A stretch of DNA of 64,000 bases from Acidimicrobiia bacterium (GCA_040289475.1 PSLF01000001.1:186942-250941), one strand, 5' to 3'; shown: positions 17,735 to 27,721, numbered from the stretch's first letter. Translations and numbers: made by a program. The notes: generated from the sequence alone by a model not told the origin.

Positions 17735-18520
17735 TCACGTAGGCCGGCCCTCGGAGCCGCTACCCCCGAGCTGAGCAGAGTCTCTTGATTGTCTGTCTTT
17801 TAGAAGTTGAGCCATCTTTTCAAAGTCAACCGAAATAAACAGGCCCTCTGCCTCAGCCGTCACCTCGTCTTTGGCCTTGCAATGTCCAACAGTGAAAATT
17901 TTTCTTCCCTCGATCTTTTCCACCCATCCCTCGAAAACCAGATCGGTGTTGAGCGGCGTCGGTCGTCGGTATCTGATCTGGAGCGTGCCGGTCATTCCAG
18001 GTTTTCCAGATAAGGACTGAGCAAAACCCAAAACCTCGTCGAAAGCGGCAGCCAGAATCCCGCCGTGTACGCATCCTGGGGGGCCCTCGTAGGCGTATCC
18101 ATAGCGAACCCTGCCTACCACTTTGCTACGCAGGCCACCTGTTGCGAAATCAAACGGCCCAATTCCGTCTCCGCCTTCGCCTTCCCCATCCTTTCCAGAA
18201 AACTCTTCATCTCGATTCACTAGCTCAATGGCGATCGGGGGAGCAAGGGGGTTGGCTAACCCAATGATAGGGCTGTGATCAAAGAATGCGGATGGAGACC
18301 CCGCGTTGGCCGCCTCTGCGAACCCTTCGTACCAGCGTCGCTGACGCATGCCCTCCAATCGATCTGCGAACGCTGCTGCTGCATCCGCTGCTCTTTCTAG
18401 CTCATCTGCTGGAGCATCTACAATCACGAGCTTTTCAATAACTCTTCTCATCTCGGATGCGAGGCGGCGCGCTGCGTCGCGCCTCCGCTGAAACGAGTCA
18501 GCACCCACTTCCTCGCGCAC
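17735..18520 (-). CDS. PaaI-type hotdog thioesterase with N-terminal helical extension
   Basis: A 261-residue protein. The C-terminal 150 residues are a hotdog fold of the 4HBT/PaaI thioesterase kind: GPPGCVHGGILAAAFDEVLG is the helix with the HGG motif, and GTLQIRYRRPTPLNT is a core strand. These enzymes hydrolyse acyl-CoA thioesters. The first 75 residues are helical and charged (RRRDAARRLASEMRRVIEKL), giving about twice the length of a bare PaaI domain; a stretch with GKDGEGEGGDG is a flexible linker. The GTG start follows GGAGG with about 5 bases spacing. Substrate unknown. Divergent from the Rrf2-type regulator gene. Confidence 0.8.
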   Translation of the reverse strand: MREEVGADSFQRRRDAARRLASEMRRVIEKLVIVDAPADELERAADAAAAFADRLEGMRQRRWYEGFAEAANAGSPSAFFDHSPIIGLANPLAPPIAIELVNRDEEFSGKDGEGEGGDGIGPFDFATGGLRSKVVGRVRYGYAYEGPPGCVHGGILAAAFDEVLGFAQSLSGKPGMTGTLQIRYRRPTPLNTDLVFEGWVEKIEGRKIFTVGHCKAKDEVTAEAEGLFISVDFEKMAQLLKDRQSRDSAQLGGSGSEGRPT

Positions 18521-18719
18521 AGCTCCCTCCTCAGCCGGTCAAGGTCCATCCTCTCCAGACTCCGGTTTCCACCGGCCTATACTTCGCGGACCCGATGCTT
18601 TTTGTAAGAGGACATCGATGAAATCTGTCCTAGGGTCAATAAAAGTCATCTGACATTCTGTACAATTCTTTCGTGCCGGGGAACTGCACCGACGATTTGT
18701 CAGTAAGCGTACAGATTTT

Positions 18720-18742
18720 CACCCGATCAATTCGATCGGGTG
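18720..18742. promoter_or_regulatory. Perfect inverted repeat upstream of the Rrf2 regulator
   Basis: CACCCGATC-AATTC-GATCGGGTG: nine-base arms, no mismatch, five-base centre, 44 bases before the Rrf2 ATG. It fits a dimer-binding operator, most simply for self-control by the Rrf2 protein. A hairpin in the leader RNA is the other reading, but there is no T run. A TACAAT box at 18661-18666 could be the -10. Confidence 0.55.
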
Positions 18743-18786
18743 TGCGTCCGAAGGGTCGACAACTATAAGCAGGTCGAAAAGAAAGA

Positions 18787-19314
18787 ATGAAGCTCGTTCC
18801 AACTCGTCGTACCGACTATGGCATACGGGCACTGCTTTACCTCGCTCATCGGTATCCCGAGTTAGGCAAGGCCGCTGAGATTGGTGCTGAGATGGATATC
18901 CCCGTAGGTTTCCTTCATCAAGTGCTCCAAGAACTGCAACGCTCTAGACTGGTGAGCTCTAGACCGGGAAGAGGCGGTGGCTACGCACTTTCCAAGCCCC
19001 CCGAAGCCATTACCATTAGAAGCATAATCGAAGCGCTAGAAGGCCCACTCGAGACACAGGAATGCGCTCTGAGAGGAGGTCCGTGCCATTGGATCAATGT
19101 CTGCGCTCTCCACTGGGTGTGGTCCGGCGCCCAGCACGCTTTCATCAAGGCACTGGACTCAGCCACCCTCGCACAGGTAGCAGACGATGACCGAGCATTA
19201 CTGAACAGGAAAAAAACGGCGCCTCCGGACAGCCATCGGAAAGCCCAATCCCAGAAGAGACCCCATTCCAACAATCGTACACAAGCTGAGACGCCGCGGC
19301 GGGATCCTCGCTGA
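18787..19314 (+). CDS. Rrf2-family transcriptional regulator, probable Fe-S sensor
   Basis: The N-terminal winged helix reads MKLVPTRRTDYGIRALLYLA, then FLHQVLQELQRSRLVSSRPG and RGGGYALSKPPEAITI, the standard Rrf2 DNA-binding domain (about residues 1-85). Three cysteines follow in ECALRGGPCHWINVCALH, spaced CX6CX5C, where IscR and NsrR have about CX5CX5C; they probably hold an Fe-S cluster that senses nitric oxide, redox state or iron-sulfur supply. The last 40 residues are polar and disordered (HRKAQSQKRPHSNNRTQ), an unusual tail. The gene stands alone with a perfect inverted repeat upstream. No isc, suf or hmp gene is next to it, so targets are unknown. Confidence 0.88.
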   Translation: MKLVPTRRTDYGIRALLYLAHRYPELGKAAEIGAEMDIPVGFLHQVLQELQRSRLVSSRPGRGGGYALSKPPEAITIRSIIEALEGPLETQECALRGGPCHWINVCALHWVWSGAQHAFIKALDSATLAQVADDDRALLNRKKTAPPDSHRKAQSQKRPHSNNRTQAETPRRDPR

Positions 19315-19365
19315 CGCTATCCTCGGTCCACTTGTAAAGACTGCTACCGCTTTTCTCAGCTTGTC

Positions 19366-20013
19366 TCAGCTAGTGAAAGGGTGGTATGGCTCGAGTAGCT
19401 CTACCTCGACTGGTGACGCCTCTTCTTTGAACCTACGGCCGTCCTCGGCCTTACCTACGCCCTCCACAAACCCATAATGCATCGGCACCGCAATCTGGGG
19501 TTTTATAACTTTCACAAGCCCCGAAGCTTCGCTCACATCCATGCAGTAAGTTCCGCCGATCGGCACAAAAGCCACATGACACGAGAGCTTTTCGAGCTCC
19601 GGTAAGTGGTCTGTGTCACCAGCGTGGTAGTAAGTGTACCCGTCGAGCTCGAGGAGATATCCCACCCAGTTGTTGGCTTTCGGATGGTAGTCCAAACGTC
19701 CCTCCACAACGTTGTAAGCAGGGACCGCCTCGTAGGTTATTCCTGCAGCCTCCCCTTTATCCCCGGGAGCTATCGGAATTACCCTCCCCGACAACTCCCG
19801 GGCAACGTCCCGTGGGGCGACGATAACCGTACTCGACCGCTGCACCTTCTCGATGTCTTTTCTGGAAAAGTGGTCGAAGTGTGCATGCGTGATGAATATC
19901 GCGTCCGCTTCGGCATCGCCCTCCGGTATATCCCATGGATCGATATAGATGGTCTTTCCGGCGCCTTGCCACTTGTAGGAGGATTGTTTGTACCACCTGA
20001 ACTTTTCGAGCAT
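19366..20013 (-). CDS. Metallo-beta-lactamase-fold hydrolase (UlaG/YtkL-like)
   Basis: Start fixed at the ATG at 20013 by a near-perfect GGAGGTG five bases upstream; the frame is open for 48 more codons but with no such site. The 215-residue protein begins MLEKFRWYKQSSYKW and carries THAHFDH (His43, His45, Asp47, His48), then HAGDTDHLPEL and VPIGGTYCMDVSEA, and a final MHYGF histidine. This is the compact MBL group near UlaG and YtkL, often called metal-dependent hydrolase, with a two-metal site. The natural substrate is not known. Upstream lies a 320-base region shared with the divergent crotonase gene. Confidence 0.85.
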   Translation of the reverse strand: MLEKFRWYKQSSYKWQGAGKTIYIDPWDIPEGDAEADAIFITHAHFDHFSRKDIEKVQRSSTVIVAPRDVARELSGRVIPIAPGDKGEAAGITYEAVPAYNVVEGRLDYHPKANNWVGYLLELDGYTYYHAGDTDHLPELEKLSCHVAFVPIGGTYCMDVSEASGLVKVIKPQIAVPMHYGFVEGVGKAEDGRRFKEEASPVEVELLEPYHPFTS

Positions 20014-20334
20014 TCCCTCACCTCCTACTCTCGGTAATTTCTCCCATCTCGCCGATCGGGTCGTTTGGCCTTTGAACTTTGCGCGTTCCTCACTCGCCTG
20101 CAACTCTTCCGCCGGGCTAAGCGGCGTCAGTGTACCCAGCAACTGGATGTCGCGCACCCATCAGCACAGGCTAGGCGAATACGTCAATATCCTACAGAAC
20201 CACAAAAGCACAAACATGACCCTGCGCATAGTCGACAGTTATGAGGTGGACTGGCTTATTTAGCCATACAAAGAGCATCCCCGCCGTTTGCCGATACCGA
20301 AACAAACTGGAAAGAGAGCACTAAGGAGAGAGCG
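20014..20334. other. Divergent intergenic region, MBL hydrolase / crotonase
   Basis: About 320 bases. No gene is supported here once the hydrolase start at 20013 is accepted. The right half (20170-20300) is AT-richer than its surroundings and may hold promoters for both neighbours. No strong repeat seen. Confidence 0.5.
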
Positions 20335-21132
20335 ATGGCGAACCTAGGCACCTTTGACGAAGGCAGCGTGCTCTACGAGCACAGGGGTCCGATCACGGTC
20401 ATCACTATTTCTAGACCCGAGGTGCGAAACGCTGTCGATGAACCTACTGCTGCAGCGCTTTTCCGAGCCTTCGAGCTGTTTGAGGATGACGATGACGCTC
20501 GAGTGGCAGTACTCACAGGTGCCGGGGAGACGTTTTGTGCCGGTGCCGATCTTCGTGCACTGAGTCAGGGAAGGGAGAACCGAGTTCGAGACGATGGCCC
20601 TGGTCCAATGGGGCCTACCAGAATGGTCCTGGCCAAGCCAGTAATAGCGGCAGTCGAAGGCTACGCTGTTGCCGGAGGAATGGAGCTCGCTCTGTGGTGC
20701 GATCTACGAGTCGCGGCCCGCAACGCAGTGTTTGGGGTCTTCAATCGGCGTTGGGGCGTGCCCCTTGTCGATGGTGGGACTTTTAGGCTCCCTCGGATCG
20801 TAGGGATGGGAAGAGCTATGGAGCTGATATTGACCGGACGCCCGATGAGCGCCGAAGAGGCCTACCAAGCCGGGCTAGTGAACGCTGTCACTGAACCGGG
20901 ACAGGCGCTCGACGCAGCAGTGCAATTGGCAACCCGGATCGCCCGCTTCCCTCAGACTACTCTCAACTGCGATCGCCTGGCAGCTTACGAAGCCAGCATG
21001 CTCCCAACTGAAGATGCCATAAGAGTCGAGTCCCGATGGGGAATGAAGGCGCTTGCCTCTGGTGAGGCCCTAGAGGGGGCCCGCCGATTCGCCCGAGGAG
21101 CCGGACGCCACGGCAATTTTGAAGATATCTAA
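20335..21132 (+). CDS. Enoyl-CoA hydratase/isomerase family protein (crotonase)
   Basis: A 265-residue crotonase-fold protein. Seen: the first oxyanion-hole region GAGETFCAGADLRAL, the second region VEGYAVAGGMELALWCDLRVA, and RRWGVPLVDGGTFRLPRIVG followed by AMELILTGRPMSAEEAYQAG. The fold acts on acyl-CoA esters. The VPLVDGGT segment has Asp where classic hydratases place a catalytic Glu, so dehydrogenase-linked hydration is not certain and isomerase or hydrolase activity is possible. The ATG follows AAGGAGAGAGCG. It stands alone between a divergent hydrolase and tRNA-Lys. Confidence 0.88.
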   Translation: MANLGTFDEGSVLYEHRGPITVITISRPEVRNAVDEPTAAALFRAFELFEDDDDARVAVLTGAGETFCAGADLRALSQGRENRVRDDGPGPMGPTRMVLAKPVIAAVEGYAVAGGMELALWCDLRVAARNAVFGVFNRRWGVPLVDGGTFRLPRIVGMGRAMELILTGRPMSAEEAYQAGLVNAVTEPGQALDAAVQLATRIARFPQTTLNCDRLAAYEASMLPTEDAIRVESRWGMKALASGEALEGARRFARGAGRHGNFEDI

Positions 21133-21255
21133 GTTGTGACAAGTTGTGAGTCTTAGAGTATCCCCCCTCCCCCGATATCCAGACTCGCCTCCGAAGCTGA
21201 AAACGTCAACGCTTACTATGTATGGCCCGTCCTTGACTGATTTCTCCGGAATCTG

Positions 21256-21329
21256 TGGGCCGCGAAGGATTCGAACCTTCGACCACCGGATTAAAAGTCC
21301 GTTGCTCTACCAGGCTGAGCTAGCGGCCC
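21256..21329 (-). tRNA. tRNA-Lys (TTT)
   Basis: Minus strand. Acceptor GGGCCGC/GCGGCCC, discriminator A, no encoded CCA. Anticodon loop CTTTTAA gives TTT. T arm GAAGG-TTCGAAT-CCTTC. It lies between the crotonase gene and gatC, opposite to both. Confidence 0.96.
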
Positions 21330-21445
21330 TCGTCAACACGATACTCAAACCGATAGGCTCATCCAATCTCACTAATCTAAAGATCACTTTAGGTTTGTGC
21401 CCTGGCTAAAGGGCGCCGCGTAATAGTAGCGGGGGTATCTTTGTA

Positions 21446-21763
21446 ATGAGCGTGACGGACAAAGAGCAAGCCATCTCCCCGGAGGAAGTGCGTCGGGTAG
21501 CCAGACTAGCGCGCCTTCGGCTAACCGACGAAGAGGTGGTCGCGTTCTCCGCCCAGCTTTCTCAAATCCTCAAGCACGCTTCGAAAATCAAAGAACTGGA
21601 TACCTCCGGAATTCCCCCTACTTCACACCCCATCCGCCTGGCCAACGTGTGGAGGGAAGACGTCCCCCATACTTGTCTTTCGCCCGAGGTAGCCCTATCA
21701 CAGGCACCCCACGTAGAAAACGGTATGTTCTCTGTGCCCCGAATCCTAGAGGCCGAGGAGTAA
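21446..21763 (+). CDS. gatC: Glu-tRNA(Gln)/Asp-tRNA(Asn) amidotransferase subunit C
   Basis: A 105-residue GatC. Seen: SPEEVRRVARLARLRLTDEE, then LSQILKHASKIKELDTSGI, then HPIRLANVWREDVP, the family pattern. GatC wraps around GatA and stabilises the GatCAB complex, which amidates mischarged Glu-tRNA(Gln) or Asp-tRNA(Asn). First gene of the gatC-gatA-gatB operon; gatA starts 5 bases after the stop. Confidence 0.95.
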   Translation: MSVTDKEQAISPEEVRRVARLARLRLTDEEVVAFSAQLSQILKHASKIKELDTSGIPPTSHPIRLANVWREDVPHTCLSPEVALSQAPHVENGMFSVPRILEAEE

Positions 21764-21768
21764 GTGAG

Positions 21769-23292
21769 ATGGCCCCACCTCTCGAGATAAGCTCCCTCGG
21801 CGCACAAGGACTGGCGCGAGCAGTCTCTTCGGGTGAGATCTCGGCTGTGGAAATCGCTGAGGCGTATCTCGGCTGGATCGCGGAGAGTGATCATCGGATA
21901 TCGGCTTTCTTGAAAGTTACCCCTGATTGGGCCTTAGAGAGGGCAAGACAAGTCGATGCTTCGAGGATTTCGGGCCAGAACCCGGGCACGCTCGCAGGAG
22001 TTCCGGTTTCAATCAAAGATGTTCTTTGCACCGAGGGAGTCGAGACCACCTGCGCATCAAAGATCCTAAAGGGCTGGATTCCTCCTTACACGGCAACCGC
22101 CGTCCAAAGGGTCATAGACAGCGGTGCGGTTCCGGTGGGAAAGACAAACATGGACGAGTTCGCGATGGGATCGTCCACAGAAAACTCTGCCTTTGGCCCA
22201 ACCAAAAATCCCTGGGACACTTCCCGAGTTCCAGGGGGATCGTCGGGGGGTTCCGCGGCATCAGTGGCAGCATTGCAAGCCGCTGTTTCTTTGGGGTCGG
22301 ACACCGGGGGCTCCATACGGCAGCCTGCTGCATTCTGTGGAATCGTAGGACTCAAGCCCACGTATGGGCGGGTCAGCCGGTATGGACTAGTTGCCTTTGC
22401 TAGCTCCCTAGACCAAGTAGGACCATTTGGAAGAAGCGTTCGCGACGCAGCCCTCGTCTACGACTGCATCGCTGGATACGATCCAAAGGACTCTACCTCT
22501 ATTCCACCCGAAGCAGTAGGACCTGACGACGAGCCCGCGATCGCTGCAATTGAGAAGATGCGCTCTGCTGGGTCGAGGCCTTTGAGCGGATTGTCAATCG
22601 GATTGGTCAAGGAGCTGATGAATTCGGCAGTTGCAGCCGATGTCGAGGATGCGGCGCGTAGAGCGTGCGATCTTCTCTCCGAGCTTGGCGCGCACGTAGA
22701 AGAGGTGTCCCTTCCCTCATTCCAGTATGCCCTTTCGGCGTACTATCTGATCGCTCCCGCTGAAGCGTCCTCCAATCTCGCGCGCTACGACGGGGTACGC
22801 TACGGTCTCCGAGTGGACGCCGACGACGCGACATCCATGATGGCCCTCACTAGGAGTATGGGGTTCGGTCCGGAGGTGAAGCGACGGATCATGTTAGGCA
22901 CGTATGCCTTGTCGGCGGGGTACTACGAAGCCTTTTACGGTACCGCGCTCAAGGTTCGGACCCTCGTGTCGCGAGATTTTCGCCATGCCTTCGACCGCTT
23001 TAATTTTCTGGCCTCTCCCACCTCTCCGACGACAGCCTTCCGCATGGGCGAGCGCCTCGAAGATCCCCTTTCTATGTACCTTTCGGATTTATGTACCATT
23101 CCGGCTAATTTAGCGGGAATTCCGGCGATTTCGCTTCCAGTAGGCCTAGACTCGACCAACCTTCCCATAGGTTTCCAGTTGATGGCTCCTATCCTTCATG
23201 AGTCTCGTCTTCTCGCTGTTGCTGATGCCCTGGAGGCCGCCTGCGATTTCGACCCAACCCCTCCCCTTGCAGCCCAGTCCGGCTCGCAGTAA
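21769..23292 (+). CDS. gatA: Glu-tRNA(Gln)/Asp-tRNA(Asn) amidotransferase subunit A
   Basis: The amidase subunit that releases ammonia from glutamine. I start it at the ATG at 21769, just after gatC, giving 507 residues; the frame is open further back through gatC but that is a shadow. The Ser-cisSer-Lys triad is complete: Lys83 in VSIKDVLCTEG, Ser158 in PGGSSGGSAA, and nucleophile Ser182 in SDTGGSIRQPA. FCGIVGLKPTYGRVSRYGL and the C-terminal NLAGIPAISLPVGL are also present. GGAG of the gatC tail lies eight bases upstream of the ATG. Translation is therefore probably coupled to gatC. Confidence 0.96.
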   Translation: MAPPLEISSLGAQGLARAVSSGEISAVEIAEAYLGWIAESDHRISAFLKVTPDWALERARQVDASRISGQNPGTLAGVPVSIKDVLCTEGVETTCASKILKGWIPPYTATAVQRVIDSGAVPVGKTNMDEFAMGSSTENSAFGPTKNPWDTSRVPGGSSGGSAASVAALQAAVSLGSDTGGSIRQPAAFCGIVGLKPTYGRVSRYGLVAFASSLDQVGPFGRSVRDAALVYDCIAGYDPKDSTSIPPEAVGPDDEPAIAAIEKMRSAGSRPLSGLSIGLVKELMNSAVAADVEDAARRACDLLSELGAHVEEVSLPSFQYALSAYYLIAPAEASSNLARYDGVRYGLRVDADDATSMMALTRSMGFGPEVKRRIMLGTYALSAGYYEAFYGTALKVRTLVSRDFRHAFDRFNFLASPTSPTTAFRMGERLEDPLSMYLSDLCTIPANLAGIPAISLPVGLDSTNLPIGFQLMAPILHESRLLAVADALEAACDFDPTPPLAAQSGSQ

Positions 23293-23319
23293 CTGGGTCA
23301 CTGAGAAGGTGTCTGTGCG

Positions 23320-24894
23320 ATGGGCAAGAGCGGACAGTATGGAGCGAAGGACTCACCGCCTATGAATCCTGAAAGTTTGCAAGGCGATGCGCAGTCTGGA
23401 TCAGGCTCTGCAAAACTCGAAGAGCTGCTGGACTCTCATGGACTAGAGCTGACTATCGGCGTCGAGGTGCATGTCGAGCTGTCTACTGCCACCAAGATGT
23501 TCTGCGCTTGTCCCAATGTCTTTGGTGGCGAGCCAAACACCAGAATTTGCCCGGTCTGTCTCGGTTTGCCTGGGTCGCTACCCGTTCTCAACAGAAAAGC
23601 TGTAGAACTCGCCATACGAGTCGGGATCGCTCTTCATAGCGAGATTGCCGAGGTATGCCTGTTCCACCGAAAAAACTACTTCTATCCGGATATGCCCAAA
23701 AACTATCAGATCTCACAGTATGACGAACCCCTGTGTCGCGGAGGTTACCTCGATGTTCCCCTTCCGGATGGAACGTCAAAGAGAGTAGGTATCGTCCGAG
23801 CTCACCTCGAAGAAGACACTGGCAAATCGGTACATCTCGGGGAAACTGGTCGAATTCACGAAGCTGCGCGCTCTTTGGAGGATTACAACCGGGCTGGTGT
23901 ACCTCTTCTCGAGATCGTGTCGGCGCCGGATATAGCAAGTCCTTTGCAGGCCCGCGCCTACGTTGCCGAGCTGAGACAGATCCTTCTGGCCACAGGGGTA
24001 TCGGACGTCAAAATGGAGGAGGGATCGCTTCGATGTGACGCCAACATTTCGGTGACACGCAAGGGCTCCGGTCAGTTGGGAACCAAAATCGAGATCAAAA
24101 ACATGAACTCCTTGCGGTCACTGCAGAAAGCCTTGGAATTCGAGGGAGTGCGTCAGGCCATAGCTGTCGCTTCTGGAGAATCTCTAGTCCAGGAGACACG
24201 GCACTGGAACGAGAGAGACGGTAAAACTCACCCAATGCGCTCCAAAGAGGAGGCAGAAGACTACCGGTATTTCCCCGAACCCGACCTGGTACCTTTATCT
24301 CCTGAAAAGCAATGGGTCGCCGACATCGAAGCCTCGATGCCAGAGTTACCCGAGCCCAAGCGCAAACGGCTAGTGGAGAGCTATGCAATAGAGCGCCGTC
24401 TGGCGGAGATCTTGGTGGCGAACCGAGGACTCGACGATCTATTCGAGGCAGCAGTTCATCACGGAGCTCCCCCAAAACAGGTGGCAAACTGGATCACCGG
24501 AGAAGTGCTCGCTCGTATAAACGAGTCGGGAGGAGACTCCAATCAACCTCCAGTGACAGGTCGCCAACTTGCAGGCCTCCTACGCCTTATTGAAGAGGGG
24601 AGGCTATCTACTCAACTCGCACGCCAGGCTTTGGACGCCGTAATCGACACCGGAAAGGACCCCGAAGACATCGTAGAGGATCTCGGTCTAGCCCAGGTTT
24701 CCGACGAAACGCACTTAGCGCAAATCGTCGCCAAGGTAATCGCTGCCAACCCAGAGCCAGTCGCTCGGTACAAAGCCGGCGAGGAAAAGCTTCTCGGCTA
24801 CTTCGTGGGCCGGGTCATGCAAGAGACCAGGGGGAAAGCAAATCCTAGACTGGTCAACGAGCTTTTGAAAAAAGCGCTGTCTCAGCAGTCTTGA
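23320..24894 (+). CDS. gatB: Glu-tRNA(Gln)/Asp-tRNA(Asn) amidotransferase subunit B
   Basis: Kinase and tRNA-binding subunit of GatCAB. Seen: [55 protein letters not shown], and [10 protein letters not shown]. The pair of cysteines in MFCACPN and ICPVC suits the zinc site found in many GatB proteins. The C-terminal YqeY-like helical domain ([13 protein letters not shown]) binds tRNA. At 524 residues it has an N-terminal extension of about 40 polar residues (for example [20 protein letters not shown]) before the normal start; a later ATG at 23362 may be the true one. Its stop overlaps the next gene by TTGA. Confidence 0.95.
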   Translation: MGKSGQYGAKDSPPMNPESLQGDAQSGSGSAKLEELLDSHGLELTIGVEVHVELSTATKMFCACPNVFGGEPNTRICPVCLGLPGSLPVLNRKAVELAIRVGIALHSEIAEVCLFHRKNYFYPDMPKNYQISQYDEPLCRGGYLDVPLPDGTSKRVGIVRAHLEEDTGKSVHLGETGRIHEAARSLEDYNRAGVPLLEIVSAPDIASPLQARAYVAELRQILLATGVSDVKMEEGSLRCDANISVTRKGSGQLGTKIEIKNMNSLRSLQKALEFEGVRQAIAVASGESLVQETRHWNERDGKTHPMRSKEEAEDYRYFPEPDLVPLSPEKQWVADIEASMPELPEPKRKRLVESYAIERRLAEILVANRGLDDLFEAAVHHGAPPKQVANWITGEVLARINESGGDSNQPPVTGRQLAGLLRLIEEGRLSTQLARQALDAVIDTGKDPEDIVEDLGLAQVSDETHLAQIVAKVIAANPEPVARYKAGEEKLLGYFVGRVMQETRGKANPRLVNELLKKALSQQS

Positions 24895-25421
24895 ACCGCG
24901 TCTCCCTCACCCTCTGCGCCGTATCTGTTGCAATATCCCAAATAACATCGGGATGCATCCGCTCTAGCGAGCCTTTGGCCGCGAGGAACAGCCTCCCGGG
25001 CAGGATCGAGGTTCATGCGCTTCAAGTCGATGATCCGTATAACCCCAAAAATCCCTTCAATACTCCAGCAGCGGGCAGTCGCTTTGTCGCCGCGCACATA
25101 GTGGTGAGAAATGTCTCCGAACAGACGGTGACCATAGAGCCAACCGAGAGCTTTGAATTAGTGGGTCGCCTGGGGATCTCCTACCAGGTGGCAGTCTTGG
25201 TCGAAGAACCATCAGATCTCTCGTTCGGCGGTTCCAGCCTGGGTGTGATTCCCCCAGGAGCCTCGATAGAGGGATTCCTCCCGTTCCAAATGCCGCTGAG
25301 TGACGAGCCCGCACGCTTGCGCCTGATAAGTAGAGATTCTTATCGCGACATCGAACTTCCACCGCCAGCAGCGACCTCCACTCCCGCAGCCAGAGACAGG
25401 AGTCCTGCTCCGAATAACTAG
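24891..25421 (+). CDS. Lipoprotein with DUF4352-like beta-sandwich domain
   Basis: A 176-residue protein starting at a TTG that overlaps the gatB stop (TTGA). The N-terminus [22 protein letters not shown] is a lipoprotein signal with lipobox-like TSGC. The mature part reads as one beta-sandwich: [20 protein letters not shown], then [20 protein letters not shown], then [15 protein letters not shown], the pattern of DUF4352/telomeric-like extracellular domains. The end is Pro/Ala-rich. It is probably held on the outer face of the membrane. Its coupling to a tRNA amidotransferase operon is odd; the same TTGA coupling is seen for another envelope protein after ilvD. Confidence 0.7.
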   Translation: MNRVSLTLCAVSVAISQITSGCIRSSEPLAARNSLPGRIEVHALQVDDPYNPKNPFNTPAAGSRFVAAHIVVRNVSEQTVTIEPTESFELVGRLGISYQVAVLVEEPSDLSFGGSSLGVIPPGASIEGFLPFQMPLSDEPARLRLISRDSYRDIELPPPAATSTPAARDRSPAPNN

Positions 25422-25526
25422 GGGTAAGATAGGGTTCCGATTCCAGGCTGTAGATCCCGCCCTTTGGAGGGTACAGCGCGAATAGATCTGCTAATTGGAC
25501 AATCCGTAAGCGGAGGATGCCAGAAG

Positions 25527-27218
25527 ATGCCTGCACAGCAAAGAAAGAAGCACCCCAGTTTGGAGGTGACCCAAGGGCCTCACCGTGCTCCCCACCGCGC
25601 TATGCTCCGGGCGGTCGGGCTCAAAGACGACGACTTCGACAAGGTGATGATCGGGGTGGCCTCATCCTGGAACGAAGTCACCCCGTGCAACCTTGAACTA
25701 GACAAGCTGGAGCTAGCAGCAAAAGAGGGGGTGGCCGAGGCCGGTGGCATCGCTCTTCGCTTCAACACTATTGCGGTTAGCGATGCTATAGCGATGGGCC
25801 ACTCGGGAATGCACGCCTCGCTCGTTTCCCGGGAGATAATCGCCGACTCGGTCGAGGTTGTATCTGTTGCTGAGAAGTTTGATGGTCTTGTAACGCTGGC
25901 TGGATGCGACAAAAGCCTTCCGGGAATGCTTATGGCGGCTGCCCGCTTGGACATTCCCTCGGTGTTCGTGTATGGCGGCACTATCATGCCAGGCAAGTAC
26001 AAAGGCCAAACCGTCACTATCCAAGACGTGTTCGAGGCCGTGGGAAAACACTCGGCCGGAGAACTCTCCGACGAGGACCTTTACAAGCTAGAGTGCAGCG
26101 CTTGCCCTGGGGGTGGATCGTGCGGCGGCATGTTTACAGCTAACACCATGGCTGCGGCCTCGGAGGCGCTAGGAATGGCCCCACCAGGAAGCGCATCGCC
26201 GCCCGCGGTAGACCATCGGCGACTCGACTTTGGCCGACTAGCGGGAGAGCTGGCTGTGCGAGCGGTCGAATCCGAGTTATACCCCTCTAAAATCCTGACA
26301 AAGAGAGCTTTCGAGAACGCTATAGCCACAGTGCTGGCCTTGGGTGGGTCCACCAATGCAGTGCTGCATCTTTTGGCCATCGCCCGAGAGGCCAGAGTAG
26401 ACCTTCGCATCGACGACTTCGATCGAATCGGGCGAAGGACCCCGGTAATTGCCGACCTCAAGCCCGCCGGTAGATATGTCATGTACGACTTGGACCTTGC
26501 AGGCGGGATTCCTGCGATCATGAGGCAATTGCTCGAGGCAGGCCTGCTACACGGGGATGCACTCACTATCACTGGAAAGACGCTCGAAGAGAACCTGGAG
26601 AAGATCACCGTAGATCGCAGCAGCGACGTCATCCGCGCGGTCTCGGATCCTATACAGAAGACAGGAGGAATGGCGATTCTACGAGGCAATCTCGCTCCGG
26701 AGGGATGCGTTGCCAAGGTTGTGGGACACGAGAACTTTATGTTCAAAGGCCCAGCACGGGTCTTCGACGGAGAAGAACTCGCATTCGACGCCGTGACCAA
26801 GGGAATCATTCGGCCAGGAGATGCCATTGTGATACGAAACGAGGGCCCAAGAGGCGGACCCGGCATGCGTGAGATGCTTGCGGTTACCGCTGCCATCCAG
26901 GGTGCGGGCCTGGGGGATCGCGTCGCACTGCTTACAGACGGAAGGTTCTCCGGCGCAACCCACGGGATGATGATCGCTCATATCGCGCCCGAGTCATCCG
27001 TGGGGGGACCGATAGCAGGTGTTAGAGACGGCGACACGATCGTGATCGATGTACCTCAGCGTCGCCTAGATATCGAGCTAGACGAAGAGACATTGGCCAA
27101 GCGGATAGCCGAGTACGAGCCTCCACCACCAAAGTTTCCAACTGGAGCAATGGCAAAATACGCATCAATGGTCTCGTCGGCCTCGGACGGAGCTGTGTGC
27201 CTGCCTAAGCTGACTTGA
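25527..27218 (+). CDS. ilvD: Dihydroxyacid dehydratase
   Basis: Fe-S dehydratase of branched-chain amino acid synthesis, making the 2-keto acids from dihydroxyacids. Seen: [14 protein letters not shown], the cluster cysteines in [10 protein letters not shown] and [16 protein letters not shown], and [14 protein letters not shown] near the end. The three-cysteine set matches enzymes holding a [2Fe-2S] or [4Fe-4S] cluster. I start at the ATG at 25527 (563 residues, ten bases after GGAGG), the usual length; a TTG at 25464 would add 21 residues. It is separate from ilvB-ilvN, which lie 4.7 kb to the right, and its stop overlaps the next gene (TTGA). Confidence 0.95.
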   Translation: MPAQQRKKHPSLEVTQGPHRAPHRAMLRAVGLKDDDFDKVMIGVASSWNEVTPCNLELDKLELAAKEGVAEAGGIALRFNTIAVSDAIAMGHSGMHASLVSREIIADSVEVVSVAEKFDGLVTLAGCDKSLPGMLMAAARLDIPSVFVYGGTIMPGKYKGQTVTIQDVFEAVGKHSAGELSDEDLYKLECSACPGGGSCGGMFTANTMAAASEALGMAPPGSASPPAVDHRRLDFGRLAGELAVRAVESELYPSKILTKRAFENAIATVLALGGSTNAVLHLLAIAREARVDLRIDDFDRIGRRTPVIADLKPAGRYVMYDLDLAGGIPAIMRQLLEAGLLHGDALTITGKTLEENLEKITVDRSSDVIRAVSDPIQKTGGMAILRGNLAPEGCVAKVVGHENFMFKGPARVFDGEELAFDAVTKGIIRPGDAIVIRNEGPRGGPGMREMLAVTAAIQGAGLGDRVALLTDGRFSGATHGMMIAHIAPESSVGGPIAGVRDGDTIVIDVPQRRLDIELDEETLAKRIAEYEPPPPKFPTGAMAKYASMVSSASDGAVCLPKLT

Positions 27219-27721
27219 GGCGAGTACTCCCGGTTTCCTTCTCGATAGACCCATCCCCGCGGCGGGATTGGGTCACGTTAGCGACAATGGTACTTGCTAT
27301 GAGCGCCTTAGTTCTCGCATACCCAGCCTGCAGCTCCAACCCCACCGCTGAAAACAAAACAGAGACGCCGCGCCCTACGACCACAGCGGTACTCACTACG
27401 GACGTGCTGCGCTTGGCAGAAAGCCCCCGACTCGGTACTGGTCCGGAGGTCACGATGACCGTTGACTCCGATATGGCGCTGGCCCTGGAGGAACCGCAGC
27501 CCACCCAGTCGAGATGGGTGCTGCTTTATACCCCGCCGTTTCTTTCCTCGGTTTCCGCCAACTTTCTTCCCCAAGGCGACGAATTCGACCCTCGCCCTCG
27601 CTCGGTATTTGTGTTCTCCCCGATCAAAAGTGGACGAGGTGAGGTGGAGTTCGCACGGCTTCCTCTGGAGTCAAACAAGGACCCTCTTCCAACGGTTAGG
27701 GTGACAATTTCCGCAAGCTGA
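27215..27721 (+). CDS. Hypothetical envelope protein, possible lipoprotein
   Basis: A 168-residue protein with no family I recognise. The TTG start overlaps the ilvD stop. A hydrophobic segment (about residues 20-36) ends in AYPACSSN, a weak lipobox, so it is either a lipoprotein or has a cleaved signal peptide. A Thr-rich linker ([14 protein letters not shown]) follows. The rest is probably a small beta-rich domain ([20 protein letters not shown], then [21 protein letters not shown]). No catalytic motif is visible. It resembles the gatB-coupled lipoprotein in arrangement only, not in sequence. Confidence 0.55.
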   Translation: MRRVLPVSFSIDPSPRRDWVTLATMVLAMSALVLAYPACSSNPTAENKTETPRPTTTAVLTTDVLRLAESPRLGTGPEVTMTVDSDMALALEEPQPTQSRWVLLYTPPFLSSVSANFLPQGDEFDPRPRSVFVFSPIKSGRGEVEFARLPLESNKDPLPTVRVTISAS

